DNA of 64,000 bases from assembly GCF_963169125.1 (NCBI RefSeq), contig NC_084795.1:192236214-192300213 (forward strand), in the 5' to 3' direction. How positions within the stretch are numbered: position 1 is the first letter of the stretch; each line of letters starts with the position of its first letter. The notes under the pieces were generated by a model. It ran no database searches, had not been told where the DNA came from, and saw nothing but the letters and a program-made list of their open reading frames with translations. A program made the translations under genes and the position numbers. Shown piece by piece: positions 12,127 through 22,849 of the stretch. Origin of the DNA: Humulus lupulus. Its lineage: Eukaryota; Streptophyta; Magnoliopsida; Rosales; Cannabaceae.

Positions 12127-13824
12127 AATGCCCTACTACTCAAGGACTGTTACATTGTGTATTTTAAATAGTGTTAAACTTGCTAAACGAGTCATTTGGC
12201 CATAATCGTGTAACTAAATGTGATTAACGGTTTAGGGTTAAAAATTTTGGTCAAAGGTACCATCGTTTCACTAAAATGTTTATTTCATACATGGGATCTG
12301 AAATCACATTTAAAAGGTTAATTACAATGAAAAAGTTACAACCTGCCGACCTAAGCAGCAAAATAGGGTTTGACCATAGTTCCTCTTTAAACATCTCGGC
12401 TGTGGTGGTCGAGTAGCTGCATATGTGCACATCATCACTTAAGCAGTCCAACTCAGGAATAGTCCAGGTTTCTTTTCCCCTTACCTGCACCACAAAGCAC
12501 TCGTCATCCAACGCTCAACAAGAAAACTTAAACATGCTCATAAGAAGTTAATAACATATTACCAAATCAAATAAGCATGCCTAGCAATAATAACCCTACT
12601 CCTGGATGCATATCATTCATATAAATGACTACAGTGCCAGAAGGGCCAATAGCCTAAGATAAACAATCAATGAATCATATCGGGGTCCAATGCACAAAAT
12701 ACATGATTATGGAATCATACTGGGGCTCTGCGCCCTAATACATGATTAATAAATCATACCGGCTCAGCACCCTAGGATAGGGGCTAATGAGTCACCTAGG
12801 GCCCTTTGCCCTGTCTAGTCTATAACCAGCCTTGGAGCTGGCCTACCGTACATAACGCTCTAGTTTTCTCACGACCAATAGGTTGGTCAAGTGTATGATG
12901 CACTCCTGGTTAAAATTAACTATATCGACCAGCGCTCAGCGCGCTATTTCCATCCTTAACTAATAACAATGATTTACAACCAGCACTCAGCACGCTGAAG
13001 TCGTCCTTGACTAATAAGTCATTGCCTTACGACCAACACTCAGCGTGCTAAGGTCATCCTTGACTAGTAATTCAATGCTTTATGACTAGCACTCAGCATG
13101 CTAAGGTCATCCTCGACTAATAAGTCAATTCTTTATGACCAGCCTCAGCGTATTAAGGCTGTCCTTCACTAATAAGTCAATGCTTTACGACCAGCACTCA
13201 GCGGCTAAGGTCGTGCTTGTCTAATAAGTCAATGCTGGGACCCAACCCTAGGATATGGGACTAATAAGTGACCCTGGGGCCCATTACCTTATCCTTTGTA
13301 TAACCAACCTTGGAGCTAGCCCAGCGTACCTGGTGTTGAGTTTTCCACGACCATTGGGTCGAACAAGCGTATGATGTGCTCCTAGTTAGCCTAACCAAAA
13401 TGACCAAAACTCAACACGCCATTGTCGTCCTTGACTCATAAGTCAAGCCTTTCTCAATAAGAAAATACAGACAGGCATATGTCATATATCAGATTTCCAA
13501 TTACAAAGCATTCAGCATGCTCAATCAAAAATCACAAGCATAATCGTAATCATGCACATTCACAGGCGCTCATGACCTATTCATGGTCCTATTCAATAAT
13601 TCAGGCCAATTCATAATCACATGTATCACACACCGGGTGCAGTTTTCTTACCTTTGGTCTGAGCACAAGTTATACAGAGGATGACCAAATCGCTACTTTT
13701 CTCACTAGGATCGTCTCATGCCGAATAATCCAAATATATCCACATAATGATATGGTCCCACACATATATCACATATATGCCAAATATACCAATAACAGGC
13801 CAAATTACATAAATTTCCCTTTTA
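12127..13824 (-). mobile_element. Truncated 3' LTR of element K
   Basis: It starts near 12127 with TAATGCCCTACTAC, matching other Tekay LTR 3' ends with small changes. It contains the shared segments around 12495 (AAGCACTCG ... AACAAGAAAACTT) and 13645 (GCAGTTTTCTTACC). It stops at 13824, where D begins; the last roughly 200 bases of its 5' end are missing. A further 22 bases of what is probably the same LTR occur beyond element E at 61678-61699, followed there by K's polypurine tract. A segment of about 160 bp near 12760-12905 is repeated, diverged, at 13235-13390, either side of the minisatellite. Confidence 0.8.
12925..13250 (-). repeat. 53-bp minisatellite in the K LTR, about six units
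   Basis: Units start near 12925, 12977, 13030, 13084, 13137 and 13190, each with the core gaccagcactcagc followed by a tccttgactaataag segment. Several units differ by point changes and small gaps. The same repeat occurs on the opposite strand at 63640-63800 in another LTR, so it belongs to this LTR subfamily. Confidence 0.88.
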
Positions 13825-14574
13825 ATTATACGAATAAATGGGATGGATTAGTGCTCAATAGTGAACCGTAATATGTAAATATTTATATTCCAAACTGGCG
13901 AAGTTAGTATGGTGGGAAGGTTATCACTCCTTTCCTTTTAGGTGGTTCGAAGGTTAAAATCCCTCTAGTCCACCAGTCTATATTATTGATATCTCTCGAG
14001 TATTCCTTACAGAGTGTTACTTTACAATCAAAACGCCAACCCCTTACAACGCCCAGGGTCTCAATATTTATAGGGAGAGGACATCTGGGTGTTGGTAAAG
14101 GGGGTCATCCCGTGACCTTCTTACCCATCATGTCATCTCTGTGACACTTATGATTAATTCCTAAAACCTAACAATGATGTGTTGTCTAATCAATAGATAA
14201 GGGGGATAATGGGCCGCATGGCCCAAACCAGTCGTGGGGTGCCTGAACACGCACGTTTATGCTGCGTGTCCAAGAATTCAGGAATGGAGTAGACACGTGC
14301 TGTCTGATATGCGCACGTTTCCATTGCGTAGTTGACTTCACAAATGGTCGGGGATGCCAGATCTATGTCGCAGCTCGAGCTTGATGTAGCGCCAGCTCGT
14401 GCTATCCATACTGCTGACCTGTTACCTTCGAGTATACTTGCTAGCTCTTTGATTAGCTCGGGCTAAAGAGGTGGAGACTCATAACAGCAGCTCCAGGTAG
14501 ACGGTTTCCAAGTGGCGGATTGAATTATGCCCTTTTTCAGCTCGCTAATAACTCGTGGATATTTAGGGCATACA
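13825..14574 (-). repeat. 3' LTR of element D
   Basis: 750 bp matching 25331-26083. It lacks the first roughly 25 bases seen in the other copy (TGTTGACGCGG onward), so the element end is truncated against the K LTR. The 5' end on the minus strand is TGTATGCCC (at 14574). Confidence 0.92.
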
Positions 14575-14590
14575 TTTGGCCCCCAAGCTC
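14575..14590 (-). promoter_or_regulatory. Polypurine tract of element D
   Basis: On the minus strand GAGCTTGGGGGCCAAA lies directly before the LTR start TGTATGCCC. This is the expected primer for plus-strand DNA synthesis and fixes the inner edge of the 3' LTR. Confidence 0.85.
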
Positions 14591-14831
14591 TTGCTCGTGA
14601 CACGTGATGTCATCTTTGGCAACAGTGGGGGCTTTTAGGCTTCTTTTTCGACTCTTCATGTCCCGCCGATTGCGCTGGTATCGGACACGTGGAGCATCGT
14701 GGTTGGCGACGGTCTGTAGAATCGCATTAAATGGCCTAGCCTATCTTCGACCGTCGTTTTGTCTTTCGAGTTGTGACCCTCGTATCTCGCATTAAGGCGA
14801 TTGACTGGTCCTCGCTCCTTTTCCTTTTACG

Positions 14832-14842
14832 TATATATAAGG
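14832..14842 (+). promoter_or_regulatory. TATA box of the antisense gene of element D
   Basis: TATATATAAGG on the plus strand, opposite to gag-pol. Upstream are CACGTG-like sites (ACACGTGATG near 14598, GACACGTGGAGC near 14686). Downstream is a pyrimidine-rich leader, then a GTAAGT donor at 15053. Element E has a TATA box in the matching place (26846). This is a prediction from position and consensus; there is no transcript data. Confidence 0.65.
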
Positions 14843-14864
14843 TTGGCCACCTTTCGCTTGAGCC

Positions 14865-15594
14865 ACCCTTTATTTGAAATTTTTTTCCTCATCTTCTCTC
14901 TTCTTTAGCCTCAGAAGCCTTTTTCCTCTCGGCTATCGTTCCAGAGGTCTCTACGTTCCAGACACAAGGGTTTCTCCATGACTCAAGTTCTAAAGGCTCG
15001 ACCAGGATTCCGACTCCTATGCCTTTTGCAATTTTCACACAGCAAAAACTCTGTAAGTCCTCTGCCTGTTGTATGTTTAGATGTTTCCGTTTCTCTTGTT
15101 AGGTAAACTTCTTTCTTAGTCGCACACTGTAGGTTGTTTTTTTTCTTTTTGGCTGGTGTTTTGTGCGTAGGTTTTTATCCTAGGGGTATCGATCATATGA
15201 AAATATGCTTAGGAATGTGACGTATAGGACAGGATAATTCTGGGGTGACTTTTCTAGGTAACTTTTTGGAATGCCTGTTTGGAGAGGGGAAGGCGATAGG
15301 TTTCTAGGGTGCAAAACCGGGTAGCTTAAGGGTCACGCTTCCCAGGCGGTTTTGCTTTTTGAAACTTTCCCTCCAAGGCAAGCATTATCCTGACCATCCT
15401 GACACACGGATCTCGAGCGATCAGGGACCCGTTGGGAATACATGCGCGTGTTCATAGAACCGCGTGGCCTCATGCACCGCGGGCTGAGATTACCTCAGCC
15501 TGTGTAAGGAAAATCATTTATCGCGCTAGATTCCCTTTCCCAATTTTAGGTCGCCTTTCTAAACTTTCTTCATCTTTGTTCGTTAGGCGACTAG
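14865..15594 (+). other. Leader exon and leader intron of D antisense gene
   Basis: Probable non-coding first exon from about 14865 to 15052, ending at CT|GTAAGTCC. The intron is 15053-15586, ending in a pyrimidine-rich run and TTCGTTAG; the second exon starts 15587 and its ATG is at 15595. Element E shows the same arrangement: donor CAA|GTAAGTCTATC at 27020, acceptor TTTTTCTAG at about 27549. Confidence 0.6.
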
Positions 15595-18169
15595 ATGGGA
15601 CCCAGGAAGAATATACCCAAAAAGAGCGTCGCCAGCTTGTCATCCCAGCAGGCCAGCAAGGGGAATGAGGTGGTAGCTGACTCCCCGATCCCCTACTTCG
15701 TTCCCACCGTGGAGAAAGTGGTCAAGGTGGGACTGACGCCTTCCTCGAGGCCAAGAGGATTGTCTCAAAGGTTACAACTCAGGGGAAGGTCAACAAGATC
15801 CTACTATCCCATAGCATCGAAATAGGGACAGGCGCTCTTGTTGCCCGACCTCCCCTCACGGGCGAGCGGAGCTGCACACCGCTCAACGAGGAGTTCCCGG
15901 CCTGGAGCGACGAACACCTCAAGGCCGGGGCCTTTCTTCCTCTGGACCAGTACTTCGTGGACTTTCTGAACTTCATGAAGCTGGCCCCCTTTCAACTCCC
16001 TCCTAACTCCAACCGCCTGTTAGCGGGGCTGAGGTATCTGTTCCTGAAGCAGGAATGGGAGGTCCCTACACCGGTGGACATTCTCTATTTCTTCTGCCTC
16101 AAAGCCAGCCCAACGACTTCAAGAACTAGTTCTTTATGTCGACGGTGTTTCGCAACTGTGAACACCACTACTTCAACCGTCCTCGTAAGTTATTTCTATC
16201 CTTAGCTCGCAAAATCATCACTGACTTATTTCTTTCCATGCGTATTAACTTGAATACCGTCGTGCAACTATTTTTGCGAGGACGGCTAAATCGGTGACCC
16301 TCGAGGGTCAATATGAAACTTTGGCGGGGCTCCCTCCAAGCGAAAAAGACTATCGCCAGCTCTTGTCTGATGAGACGATGCTGGCGTGTAAGTTAATTTC
16401 TCTAGGCCAGACCTTGGCCTTGAGGAGGCCGCGGACCGTCCCAGTAGCTCGCGAAATGGCGCCCATCCCCAAGGGGGGTGCTGCGGATGACGACGAGCAG
16501 GACGAGGAAGACGAGGTGCCTCTCGTGCGTCAGAAGCGGGCTATTAAGATCCCCCAGGGGGTCGACATAGAGTGGATCCAGTCCGGGGCAGCAGCCGGCC
16601 CCTCCGGCCAAGGTAACCCATACTTGTTTAAGGACTTAGACAGGGCTGCCGTAGACCTACGACTTGCTAGGTTTAACCCCAGCCAACTCGTACATCGTCA
16701 TCAAAATGACCCAGACCGTAACATAACTCTACTTTAGTGCGTTGATCAACTAGTGTTGCGCCATGACATGGGCTGCCCTAGGGGCACTGTAGTAGTAGAC
16801 AATACCCTGGCTTTTAGGTCAGACTTTTTTTAGGAGTATAGGACCAACCTTAGGTCGTGGCCCTCCATTCTGGAGGGTGTAGTAGCTCCGGGGCTTAGGC
16901 AGTATGTAGAGGAGTCCAGTACTGAGGTAGATCCATACCTAGAGCCCCCTCTCATTCGTAAAGTTATAATCTTAGACTCCCCCGTAGAAGCTCCGCGGCC
17001 GGAGGTCATGGGAATAGATTCCTCCTCTAGCTCGGAGGGTAGGACCTTTTCAATACATTCTTTAGATTTTTTTGCGATCAAGTATTTTTACATGCATACT
17101 AACACTTCCTTGTCTTTGTTTCAGGCGAGGAGATGTCACAGCCCAGGGACAACGTCCTGCGATCCATTTTCCAGGAGGGAATCCTCCCTCCGGGTCGTCT
17201 GGACCATTGGTAAAGAGGCCCCGACTGACCAAGAAAACTCCCCCTCCCGGGACCACCTCCAAGTCTCCCGCCAAGGGGAAGGGCCATGCTCCTCCCTCCG
17301 CAGAGAAGATGCCCCCACCTCCCCCGTGACCTCTGGTCTCTAACCAAGAACTGGAGGTACCAACTGGGACCTTGCCATCTCTGACTCCCACTGTGTGCAT
17401 CGCAGTCAACACTCAGGCCCTGAAGAAAATCCCCGAGGCCTTTCAAGGGACGGTTTACGAAACCACGACCTATATGGTGGATCATTGCTACAATGCCACC
17501 CCAAGGGACTTGCGGGAGATTGAGACGAGGAGCCCCGAGAACGTTATGGAGTCTTTCCTGGGGATGACCCTCACGGTAAGTTTGCTTAATCAATGGTTCT
17601 CTTTGCTTTTTCTAAAGCACATGCCTTATCATATTTTGACCTTGTAGGCGGCTTTGGTTGTACACCGAAGCATAGCTCAGTCCAGGGCTAGGTTTGACGA
17701 GGTCAGGCGCGAGTTCCAGACTGCTCAGGCCGCTCTCGCATCTGCTCAACAATAAGAGCGAGATGCCAAGGTTGCCCTGACGGCTGCCAGGAAAAGCGAG
17801 AAGGTCACGCAGGCCACCTTGGTCGCGGTGCAGGCTGATTTGGAGGCAAACTGGGCTATGCTACTAGAGACCGAGGCTACACAGGTCGCCTTGGATGCTG
17901 CGAAGGTCGAGCTTGAGGAGGCCAAGACCGCCCTTGTGGCAGAGAGGGCATCTTCCAGCTCCTCCATGGAGGCCATGCTTTATCTTTGCTGGGCCTTCAA
18001 CCAGGATGGTTATTTTTCCTTCCTAGCACTGGAGGTGTGGGGGCCCTTCCTCGAGAAGTTTAAGGCTCGACTTCAACAGGAGGCGCCCTCTGAGACTGGG
18101 GAGACTTCCGCTGCAGCCGAGCAGGATGCCGAAGGGGTGACATCGTCGGAGCGGCCTGAAAGAGCCTAG
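15595..18169 (+). pseudogene. Antisense gene of element D (putative gypsy-type transposon protein, coiled-coil C-terminus)
   Basis: Runs opposite to gag-pol between pol and the 3' LTR. Likely exons: 15587-16184, 16281-17038, 17125-17575 and 17648-18169, with GT/AG at each edge. The first exons encode a domain seen in plant proteins annotated as putative gypsy-type transposon (PF04195-like): MKLAPFQLPPNSNRLLAGL, EVPTPVDILYFFCLK and, after a shift, FFMSTFRNCEHHYFNRP. The middle is acidic and proline/lysine-rich. The last exon is a long alanine/glutamate heptad region (LEANWAMLLETEATQVALD), probably a coiled coil, then an acidic tail. Function unknown. This copy has frameshifts near 15740 and 16105, stops near 16126, 16735, 16831, 17327 and 17753, and one uncertain phase at the second splice. 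The gene in element E is homologous. Confidence 0.8.
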
Positions 18170-18299
18170 GACTTTTGATCCTTCTCTTTTTTATTTTTTA
18201 TTTGTAATCTTCTACCATGAGGTTTTTTCTCCTCGAGACAATTGGTTTCACCAGATTTCACTTTAATCTATTTTTTACCTTTATTGTTACTCATTTTCA

Positions 18300-19150
18300 A
18301 CGCATTTGGTAAGAACTTAGTTACTGTTAGTGTTTTTATTGATATCTCGTGCTTTTTTAGAAAAATATCGGTCAATCAATTTAAACTAACTTCTAAGTTC
18401 TAGGGCCCGGTCGTATCCAAGACATTAACTTTAAAAAACTTAGTTCGCGTTAATTCTTTTTTGATATCTCATGCTTTTCAAGAAAAACATCGATTAATCA
18501 ATTTGAATCAACTTCTAAGTTTTAGGACCCGGTTGTATCCAGGACATTAACTTTAAAAACTTAGTTCGCGTTAATTCTTTATTGATATCTCGTGATTTTT
18601 AAGAAAAACACCGATTAATCAATTTGAATGAATTTCTAAGTTTTAGGACCTGGTTGTATCCAGGACATTAACTTTAAAAACTTAGTTCGCGTTAATTCTT
18701 CATTGATATCTCGTGCTTTTTAAGAAAAACATCGATTAATCAATTTGAATCAACTTCTAAGTTTTAGGACCTGGTTGTATTCAGGACATTAACTTTAAAA
18801 ACTTAGTTTGCGTTAATTATTTATTGATATCTCGTGCTTTTTAAGAAAAACATCGATTAATCAATTTGAATCAACTTCTACGTTTTAAGACCTGGTTGTA
18901 TCCAGGACATTAACTTTAAAAACTTAGTTCGCGTTAATTCTTTATTGATATCTAATGCTTTTTAAGAAAAACATCGATTAATCAATTTGAATGAACTTCT
19001 AAGTTTTAGGACCTGGTTGTATCCAGGACATTAACTTTAAAAACTTAGTTCGCGTTAATTCTTTATAGATATCTCGTGCTTTTTAAGAAAAACATCGATT
19101 AATCAATTTGAATGAACTTCTAAGTTTAGGACATGGTTATATCCAGGATA
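18300..19150 (-). repeat. About 121-bp tandem array, about seven units
   Basis: The marker gacattaac recurs near 18421, 18543, 18664, 18785, 18906 and 19027, with a decayed last copy near 19147. The unit also holds ttgatatctcgtgc, aagaaaaacatcgattaatc and ttcgcgttaatt. Units differ by only a few bases, with the first and last more diverged. It lies between the end of pol and the antisense gene, a place where Tat elements such as Retand are known to carry tandem repeats. Confidence 0.95.
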
Positions 19151-19315
19151 TATGCCCCCTAAGTAATCAGGGAAGGACCTTCCGTGGTTACTTGAAACGT
19201 GCCCCCTTTTTTTTCTTTAACATTACATCCACAAACATATATGACAACGCCAAAAGACTCTCTCTCATTATTTAATAAACAAAGGTAGCTTTTCTAATTA
19301 AGCCTTACAAAAGTA
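19151..19315 (-). other. Spacer between pol end and tandem array in element D
   Basis: Contains atgccccctaagtaatcaggg at 19151-19172 and another cccctttttttt run near 19203. A similar atgcgccccccaagtgattgagg segment lies at the same place in element E (34308-34333). On the minus strand these are purine tracts (GGGGGC) and could be internal polypurine tracts. No gene seen. Confidence 0.6.
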
Positions 19316-20423
19316 TTACTGATAATATTTCTTCAGGTGTATTGCATTCCAAGTCCGTGGGACCGCTTCTCCATTAAGCCGAGCTAGCTTAAAGGTTCCT
19401 TCTTTCACAACCTCTGTTATTTGATAGGGCCCTTCCCAGTTTGGTCCCAACACTCCGTCCTTGGGATCCTTACCGGCTAAGAAGACTCTTCTGAGTACCA
19501 GGTCGCCTACGCTAAAGATGCACTTCTTGACCTTTGAGTTGAAATAATGAGCGATCTTCTGTTGATAATGTGCGAGCTACAGCTGTGAAGCTTCTCATTT
19601 TTCGTCAATTAGGTTGAGGGACGCACAGAGCAATTGGTCATTCTGGTCTTGGTCAAATGTCTGGACTCTGTGCGAGGCTACCTTTACTTCAACATGAAGG
19701 ACGACCTCATCCCGAAAGCCAGGGAGAAAGGAGTGTGACCCGTCAAAGTTTGGTGCGAGGTTCGGTATGCCCAAACTCCCTTGGCCTCATCCAGCCTCTT
19801 CTTAAGGCTTGCTTTTAGCATCTTGGTTACAGCCTCGACCTGCCCATTGGCCTGGGGATAAGCCATGGAGGAGAAGCTTTTAACAATGTCGTGCCTCTCA
19901 TAGAATTCGGTGAAGAGATCGCTATCGAACTGTGTTCCATTGTCTGACACGATCTTCTTTGGCAGCCCGAATCGGCAGACAATATTCTTGACCACAAAGT
20001 CAAGGATCCTCTTTGAAGTGATCGTCTCCAGGGGCTCTGCTTCTGCCAACTTTGTGAAGTAGTCGATAGCCACCATTGCGTAGTGAACTCCTACTTTTCC
20101 AGTGGGGAGGGCACCAACTAGGTCAATCCCCCAGACCGCAAACGGCCATGGGGACGAGCTCATCTTCAGCTCGACTGGAGGAGCCCGGGCAATTGTGGCG
20201 AATCGCTGGCACTTTTTACATTTTTGGACGTAGGAAATCGAGTCCTTTGACAGAGTGGGCCAATAATACCCTTGCCTCAATATCTTCAAGGCCAGGTTTT
20301 GCCCCCCAGCGTGATCTCCCCCAGCGTGATCTTCTGCAAAATGGTCTTCTCCTCGCTTGGCAGAACACACCGTAGAAGGGGTAAAGAGAGGCTAAGCCGG
20401 TACAATATCCCGTCTATCACTAT
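19316..20423 (-). pseudogene. Element D pol: integrase
   Basis: Minus strand from about 20420 to the stop at 19318-19316. Visible: zinc-binding region (HAGG, ... CKKCQRF), core with MVAIDYFTK, SDNGTQFDSD and YPQANGQVEAVTK, so all three catalytic acidic residues (D, D, E) are kept. A C-terminal domain ends WNAIHLKKYYQ before TAA. A tiny in-frame duplication (DHAGGDHAGG) sits in the zinc-binding region near 20310, and a stop/frame break lies near 19684. The protein would insert element DNA into the genome. Wording follows the Tat lineage, clearly different from the Tekay integrase at 83-556. No chromodomain is seen after the core. Confidence 0.9.
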
Positions 20424-22140
20424 CTACCTCGGAGCTTGGTAAAGTACCCTCCTTGCGTCGTTTCGCTCCTCGATTAACTTCTCTGTTGTGAGATACTCGA
20501 GTATGGGAGTCATCCAGGTCGGTCTGGTGTCAATCATCTTGACCTCTGCCCCTATTTCCTCTATGCTTGGTCTTTCCAAGAACTCTACCGGCACCAGCCC
20601 CAAAGACTCTGCCTCCCCAGAGGTGGCGAGATTTTCCAGGGCGTCAGCATTGGCATTCTGCTCCCGAGGTCTCTGCTCGATTAAGCTGTGCTCAAATGCA
20701 GATAGCTCTTTCTTACCTTGAACAGGTAAGCAGCCATCTTGGTTCTTCGTGCTTGGTATTCTCCTAACACTTGGTTTACCACGAGCTGGGAATTGCTGTA
20801 ACACTGGACGGAGCTGGTCCTAAGCTCCTGGGCAACCCTTAGCTCAGCCAATAAAGCTTCGTATTCGGCCTCGTTGTTGGACGCTTTGAATCTGAATCGT
20901 AACACCGAGTGGAATCGATGTCCCTTTGGGGATATCTATATGATTCTAGCCCCGGAGCCATTCTTGTTAGACGAGCCATCTACAAAGACTTCTCAGAATC
21001 CTGTGCATTCTGCCACAAAATCTGCTAGGGCTTGACTTTTTATAGCAGTTCGTGGCACGTACAGTATCTCAAGTTGGCTAAAAATGCATTCTCCTGCTTT
21101 TGGTTTGGACAATACGGGCGGCTCGGCTAAATGTGCTTTCAGGTCAAGGAAGGAACGTTCGCATTCCTCGGTCCACTCGAAATTTTTATTTCCCCAGAGT
21201 AGGTTGTAGAATGGCAAACACTTGTCGGTAGATTTAGAAATAAACCAATTAAGGGCTGCCACCCATCCTATCAGACTTTGAACGTCTTTTCTCGACCGGG
21301 TGAGGGCATCTCGAGTAGCGACCTGATCTTATCGGGGTTCGCCTCTATTCCTCTGGTATTGACAATGAAACCAAGGAATTTTCCTGACGCAACCCTGAAA
21401 GTACACTTTTGGGGGTTAGGCTCATGCCGTATTCACTCAGAATCTTAAAGCATTCCCGCAGATCAGAGACATGGTTGTCGACAGTTTTTAACTTGACCAA
21501 CATGTCGTCAACATACACTTCCATATTGTTCCCGATCTGATTGGTAAACATCATATTTACCAACCTCTGGTACGTAGCTCCTGCGTTTTTCGGCCCGGAA
21601 GGCATGACCTTGTAACAATAAACGTTAGTTGGGGTCATGAAGCTAGTGTGTTCCTGGTCTACCGGATTCATGGCAATCTGGTTATAGCCCGAGTATGCAT
21701 CCCTAAAAGACATGAGCTCATGCCCCGGCGTGGCATCTACCAATTGGTCAATCCTTTGCAAAGGGAAGCAATCTTTGGGCCAGGCTTTGTTTAGATCAGA
21801 AAAGTCGATGCAGGTCTGTCATTTCCGTTGGGCTTCGGGACCAACACAGGATTGGCGACCCAGATCGGGAACTTCGCCTCGCGAATAATGTCGCATTTTA
21901 AGAGCCGGGCTACTTCCTCCTTTAGGGCCTCAGCTCGGGTCGTTCCTAGGCGCCTTTGTTTCTGGGACTTTGCAGGCACATTTTTATCCAAGTAGAGGGT
22001 GTGCATGATGACCCTCGGGCTGATCCCTACCATGTCTCCATGAGACCAGGCGAACACGTCTAGATTTTCTTGTAGAAACCTAATCAGCTCCGCCTTCCTT
22101 TCGCTACATAGGTTTTTCTCAAGCTTTATCACCTTTGAGG
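20424..22140 (-). pseudogene. Element D pol: reverse transcriptase and RNase H
   Basis: Minus strand. RT begins near 22132 (IKLEKNLCSERKAELIRFLQ), passes VLVPKPNGNDR (near 21840), FRDAYSGYNQI (near 21690), a catalytic YVDD (near 21510) and ends near 20993. RNase H follows, with SNNEAEYEALLAEL, NSQLVVNQVLGEYQ (20681-20905), and a linker continues to 20424. Frame breaks occur near 21790, 21345, 20990 and 20680. The RT active site itself looks unharmed, unlike the one in element E. The role is copying element RNA into DNA and removing the RNA strand. Confidence 0.9.
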
Positions 22141-22366
22141 GGTCTTATGGGTTGATATTCACCTCCTCGAGCTCTTCGATGGCCAGGAGCTCGGATCTAT
22201 CCTCGCCAATTTTGGGGTCGATATCATTATTTAAGATGATACTCTCCCCTCTGGCATTCTGAGGTTTATCTATCTTAAGAATAGGTACAATGTCCTAAGA
22301 TTCCTCACTCCCGCCCTAGATGGTCATCGTCTGCTGCCCGGGTCTTGACTTTCTCTTCATAGAAAT

Positions 22367-22805
22367 TCAATAGCATTCCCTGGCAGTGAGCTGATCACCT
22401 CGGACCGTGCTTATCCCCATGGAAGAGGGGAATTTTAGTGCGAGGTGGAAGATGGAGGTTATGGCTTCAAATGCTATCAATGTAGGTCGGCCCAGAATAA
22501 CATTGTATGTGGCGGGACAATCGATGACCACAAACTCAAGGAGTTTAGAGACAGTCCGGGGTCCCTCTCCCAAGGTAATCACCAGCTCGATTGTTCCTAT
22601 TACTGCCGACCATTCTCCGGAAAATCCATATAGCCTCATGGAGGTGGTTTTCAACTCGGTGAAAAATAAACCCATCTATTCCAGCGTAGACCAGAACAAC
22701 AGGTTCCGTGAACTCCCATTATCGACCAGTATCCTCCTAACTCCCCGGTTGGTGAGCTGGGCAGCTATGACTAGAGGGTCATTATGGGGGAACTGGACGT
22801 GACTA
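22367..22805 (-). pseudogene. Element D pol: aspartic protease
   Basis: Minus strand. The active-site region reads RRILVDNGSS (near 22700-22735), followed by a TAG stop near 22677. The rest of the fold is at 22367-22675, with the YNVILGRPTLIAFEA motif that marks Tat-type retroviral-like proteases. It cleaves the gag-pol precursor inside the particle. The stop in the middle separates the active site from the rest. Between here and RT (22140-22366) the sequence is acidic, with stops, and no separate gene is seen. Confidence 0.85.
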
Positions 22806-22849
22806 ACATCTTCCTTGGTGAATATGATTGGTTGCCTCTCCAGTCGTTG

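Noticed and set aside
14604..14795. A short protein gene upstream of the D antisense gene
   Set aside because: It precedes the predicted TATA box and has no counterpart in E.
17062..17593. Long minus-strand frames opposite the D antisense gene
   Set aside because: They are shadows of the GC-rich exons; the plus strand has the homologous domain and splice sites.
18300..19150. CRISPR-like array
   Set aside because: The roughly 121-bp units are contiguous, with no unique spacers, and it lies in a plant retrotransposon.
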